The translations under genes and the position numbers were made by a program. A stretch of DNA of 23,735 bases from CAZUTO01 sp964623085 (GTDB lineage Bacteria > Pseudomonadota > Gammaproteobacteria > Pseudomonadales > GM7GCV1). The DNA lies in assembly GCA_964623085.1 (NCBI GenBank), contig CAZUTO010000028.1, positions 1 to 23,735 on the forward strand, read 5' to 3'. Below are positions 21,260 through 23,735 of the stretch, in pieces. Under the pieces are notes generated by a model. It saw nothing but the letters and a program-made list of their open reading frames with translations, ran no database searches and was not told the DNA's origin. Position 1 is the stretch's first letter. Each line of letters begins with the position of its first letter.

Positions 21260-23337
21260 TTCCTTTTCTTGCTTAATCGTTTTCTACCCTTGGGACCTGA
21301 CTTACCAGGCTTCTTGCGGAAGCCTTTTCCTTTCTTGAGTCGCCTTTTATGAGGCTTACTATCTCTTTCTTCGGCAGTCTCGGCAAGTATTAAATCAATT
21401 TTCCGCTCTTCAAGGCTGACCCTGACTATCTTCACACAAAGCTGATCGCCGAGATTAAATGCGCGCTTAGTATCTTGTCCCACCAAAGATAATGCCATTG
21501 GATCGTACTCATAGTAATCCTTTGGTAAGGTCGTAATATGAATTAATCCATCGATATAAATATCTTCTAATTCTGCAAACATGCCAAACTGGGTCACGGC
21601 CGTCACTCTGGCCATCATTTGGTCGCCAACACGCTCTTTTAGGTATTCACACTTTAACCATTGAATGACATCTCGCGAGGCATCTTCGGCTCGTCGTTCT
21701 GTCATGGAACAGTGTTCGCCGAAAGCCTTCATAGCAGCGACATCATAAGGATAAAGCTTCTTATTCTTCTGAATAATCGACCGAATAGCGCGATGCACTA
21801 GTAAATCTGGGTAGCGTCGAATAGGCGAGGTGAAATGCGCATACTCAGGGTAAGCCAAACCAAAATGGCCTTCGTTCTCCGGCTGATATACGGCCTGCTG
21901 CTGGGCGCGAAGAATTTGCATTTGGATCAGCTGGCGATCAGGGCGATCCTTCAGTGATGAAATTAACGCACTAAACTGCGCAGGCTCAGGCTTTTTCGAC
22001 AGACTTAACCTCAAGCCGAGGTGCGCTAAGAAATCCCGCAATGTTTCAAGCTTCTCATCCTGTGGCGGTTGGTGCACACGATAGAGCGCTGGGACCTCAT
22101 ACTTGGCGAGAAACCTCGCTGCACTAATATTGGCGCAAAGCATGCACTCTTCGATCAATCTATGCGCTTCATTGCGCTTGATGGGAACGACTTTTTTGAT
22201 CTTGCGCTGCTCATCGAATTCGAAACGCACTTCAACAGAATCAAAATCGAGCGCACCGCGCTTTTCTCTGTTTTTAAGCAGGATCTGATAGAGCTCATAC
22301 AACGTATGTATATTAGGGGCCAAGCCTTTGAGCTTCGCTCTCTCGGGCTGAGGATCCTGATCTTTTTCTTCCAACACTTTGGCCACGCGCGTGTAAGTTA
22401 ACCGCGCTTTAGAACGAATTACCGCCTCTGAGAAGTATGACTTTTTGATATCTCCGCCAGCCGAGATCGTCATTTCACAAACCATGGCCAATCGATCTAC
22501 TTTCGGGCGTAACGAGCACAACCCATTCGACAATACTTCTGGCAGCATCGGCACTACGTAATTGGGAAAATAGACCGAGGTGCCACGTTCATGCGCTTGC
22601 TTATCGAGCGTGGAGACCGGTTTGACGTAGTGTGAGACATCCGCAATGGCCACCCAAAGCTTCCAGCCTCCGCCTTTAATCGGCTCGGCATACACGGCAT
22701 CGTCAAAGTCTTTTGCGTCTTCGCCATCGATAGTGACAAAGTCGAGATGGGTTAAATCTTTACGTTGTTTTTTGGCACTGGCGGCAACCTTACTTCCGTA
22801 TTTGTCTGCCTCTTCAATCACTTGATCCGGCCACTCATGGGGAATATCAAATGAGCGCAATGCAACGTCGATCTCCATTCCCGGTGCCATCGCATCGCCA
22901 AGAACCTCAGTCACTTCTCCCAATGGAGCTGCAAAAGCAGAAGGTTGATCGGTTATATCCACCACCACGATCTGCCCATTCTTAGCCTTCCCTGCTGCAT
23001 CGGGAGGCACAACCACATCCAGAGTAATACGACGGTTTTCCGGCCGCACAAAACCCAGCCCACGCTCCAGATGATAGGTGCCAACTAGCTGGCTGGTATT
23101 GCGTTCCAGCACCTCAAGAACTCGGCCCTGAATGCGTCCGCGGCGATCTTCGCGCCCAGCAGAAACCTCAACCTTATCGCCCGGAAACACCTGCGCCATT
23201 TGCTGCTTATCGAGATAAATATCTTGCTGATCTTCCAAGAGCACAAAACCAAATCCATCAGGATGACCCTGAACAACCCCAACGGGATTTTTCGGTTTTT
23301 CAGTCTTGCGGTTGGGTTTCTTCGATGCTTTAGGCAA
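21256..23337 (-). CDS. rnr: Ribonuclease R (without N-terminal helix-turn-helix domain)
   Basis: RNase R is a processive 3'-5' exoribonuclease that degrades structured RNA. The 693-residue protein has two cold-shock domains (about 17-150), the RNB catalytic domain with IDGEDAKDFDDAVY (203-216; Asp204, Asp210, Asp212, Asp213), the RYPDLLVHR region, an S1 domain (about 575-655), and a Lys/Arg-rich tail (657-693). E. coli RNase R is about 813 residues and has an 80-residue N-terminal winged-helix region that is absent here. The start is TTG at 23337. A TGA lies one codon upstream, so no longer in-frame start exists. It is coupled to rlmB by a 4-nt overlap. Confidence 0.96.
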   Translation of the reverse strand: MPKASKKPNRKTEKPKNPVGVVQGHPDGFGFVLLEDQQDIYLDKQQMAQVFPGDKVEVSAGREDRRGRIQGRVLEVLERNTSQLVGTYHLERGLGFVRPENRRITLDVVVPPDAAGKAKNGQIVVVDITDQPSAFAAPLGEVTEVLGDAMAPGMEIDVALRSFDIPHEWPDQVIEEADKYGSKVAASAKKQRKDLTHLDFVTIDGEDAKDFDDAVYAEPIKGGGWKLWVAIADVSHYVKPVSTLDKQAHERGTSVYFPNYVVPMLPEVLSNGLCSLRPKVDRLAMVCEMTISAGGDIKKSYFSEAVIRSKARLTYTRVAKVLEEKDQDPQPERAKLKGLAPNIHTLYELYQILLKNREKRGALDFDSVEVRFEFDEQRKIKKVVPIKRNEAHRLIEECMLCANISAARFLAKYEVPALYRVHQPPQDEKLETLRDFLAHLGLRLSLSKKPEPAQFSALISSLKDRPDRQLIQMQILRAQQQAVYQPENEGHFGLAYPEYAHFTSPIRRYPDLLVHRAIRSIIQKNKKLYPYDVAAMKAFGEHCSMTERRAEDASRDVIQWLKCEYLKERVGDQMMARVTAVTQFGMFAELEDIYIDGLIHITTLPKDYYEYDPMALSLVGQDTKRAFNLGDQLCVKIVRVSLEERKIDLILAETAEERDSKPHKRRLKKGKGFRKKPGKSGPKGRKRLSKKRK

Positions 23338-23362
23338 GGTTCATTCAGCTTTCAAAAAAAGC

Positions 23363-23392
23363 ATTGTAGCCCTTTCACAACGAGCATGTTGG
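23363..23392 (-). promoter_or_regulatory. Possible rnr promoter
   Basis: On the minus strand TACAAT (23363-23368, 5/6 match) follows CCAACA (23387-23392, 3/6) by 18 bases and lies about 25 nt before the rnr TTG. The -35 is weak. Confidence 0.35.
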
Positions 23393-23426
23393 AAATCGGG
23401 TAAGGCCTATTTTCATAAAAGCCTGA

Positions 23427-23455
23427 TTGACATCAATAACGCCTAAAAGTACAGT
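23427..23455 (+). promoter_or_regulatory. Sigma-70 promoter of tRNA-Leu
   Basis: A perfect -35 TTGACA (23427-23432), a 17-base spacer and TACAGT (23450-23455, 4/6) lie 58 nt before tRNA-Leu. A GC-rich stretch follows the -10. A small GCGCT/AGCGC hairpin (23473-23486) lies in the leader. Confidence 0.65.
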
Positions 23456-23512
23456 GCCGCTCCCTTTCTAGGGCGCTCTTTAGCGCACAGAATAGCAGCC
23501 CACCTTATCATT

Positions 23513-23599
23513 GCCCAGGTGGCGGAATTGGTAGACGCGCTAGCTTCAGGTGCTAGTGACCGTAAGGTCGTGGAGGTTCAAGTCCTCTTCTGGGCACCA
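23513..23599 (+). tRNA. tRNA-Leu (anticodon CAG)
   Basis: This 87-nt tRNA has acceptor arms GCCCAGG and TCTGGGC, the anticodon stem CTAGC/GCTAG around TTCAGGT (anticodon CAG), and the long variable arm expected of class II tRNA-Leu (TGACCGTAAGGTCG). The T arm contains GGTTCAAGTCC. Discriminator A and an encoded CCA complete it. Confidence 0.97.
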
Positions 23600-23684
23600 G
23601 AACCTCTAACTCATTGATTTCAAGGCACCCCCCACCTTCTCAGAAGAACCTCCTCCTGGTACTTCCGCTACCAATTGCCAAGGG

Positions 23685-23735
23685 ATGAAACAGCTAGACG
23701 AAAAGACTGAATCGCCACTAGATTGGCTACAAATC
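23685..23735 (+). CDS. Possible 5' end of an unidentified gene, cut by the window edge
   Basis: An ATG at 23685 opens a frame of 17 codons to the window end (MKQLDEKTESPLDWLQI). AGGG abuts the ATG, too close to be a normal ribosome binding site. The frame is too short to assign, and could be chance. The 85 bases between tRNA-Leu and this point hold nothing I can name. Confidence 0.2.
   Translation, partial: MKQLDEKTESPLDWLQI

Overview
This window looks like ordinary chromosome from a marine-type gammaproteobacterium, perhaps a Cellvibrionales-like lineage. That placement rests on family content and gene order (mutY-yggX, asmA, hisBHAF, panC-panD, rpsF-rpsR-rplI, dnaB, rnr-rlmB) and on moderate base composition; no 16S gene is present, so it is an inference. 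Nearly the whole window is coding. No gene-free stretch exceeds 300 bases. I see no insertion sequence, CRISPR array, rRNA or complete mobile element.

Layout, left to right. (1) 1-443: the 3' end of an unrecognised gene, then tRNA-Phe(GAA) on the minus strand with a clear promoter. (2) 444-4083, minus: asmA, mutY and yggX in one tight run. asmA is interrupted by 100 Ns at 3583-3682, flanked by identical 19-base sequences. Overlapping those two copies restores one 709-residue frame, so the gap is probably a scaffolding artefact. (3) 4290-10316: histidine biosynthesis hisB-hisH-hisA on the plus strand, then an inverted DUF523-DUF1722 gene, then hisF followed by a gamma-glutamylcyclotransferase-like gene and an HI0933/BaiN-type flavoprotein. 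(4) 10421-15484: an accessory-looking stretch with a NYN-domain protein, a periplasmic cytochrome P460, a secreted cupin, a class II [2Fe-2S] ferredoxin, the glutathione-dependent formaldehyde pair fghA-adhC, and a small four-helix membrane protein. (5) 15591-16832: panC-panD (pantothenate). (6) 16855-20307: the ribosomal operon rpsF-rpsR-rplI, then a ParA/MinD-type ATPase gene overlapping dnaB by 32 nt. (7) 20501-23337: rnr and rlmB with a 4-nt overlap. (8) 23427-23735: promoter and tRNA-Leu(CAG), then the unassigned right edge.

How the genes work together. The his genes encode four consecutive mid-pathway activities (HisA, HisH/HisF synthase, HisB). adhC and fghA carry out successive steps of glutathione-dependent formaldehyde oxidation. 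AdhC-type enzymes also reduce S-nitrosoglutathione, and the nearby cytochrome P460 belongs to a family acting on hydroxylamine and NO, so a nitrogen-oxide stress link is conceivable but unproven. rnr and rlmB pair RNA turnover with 23S rRNA methylation. The ribosomal operon has a good promoter and a structured leader consistent with S6:S18 autoregulation.

I found no convincing wholly new system. The most useful leads are the probably false assembly gap in asmA, the ParA-like gene coupled to dnaB, the hisA/hisF split by an inverted desulfidase-type gene, an RNase R without its N-terminal helix-turn-helix, an unusually long acidic tail on ribosomal protein bS6, and two sets of short direct repeats upstream of hisF and the cytochrome P460 gene. 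Several genes here appear to start with TTG.
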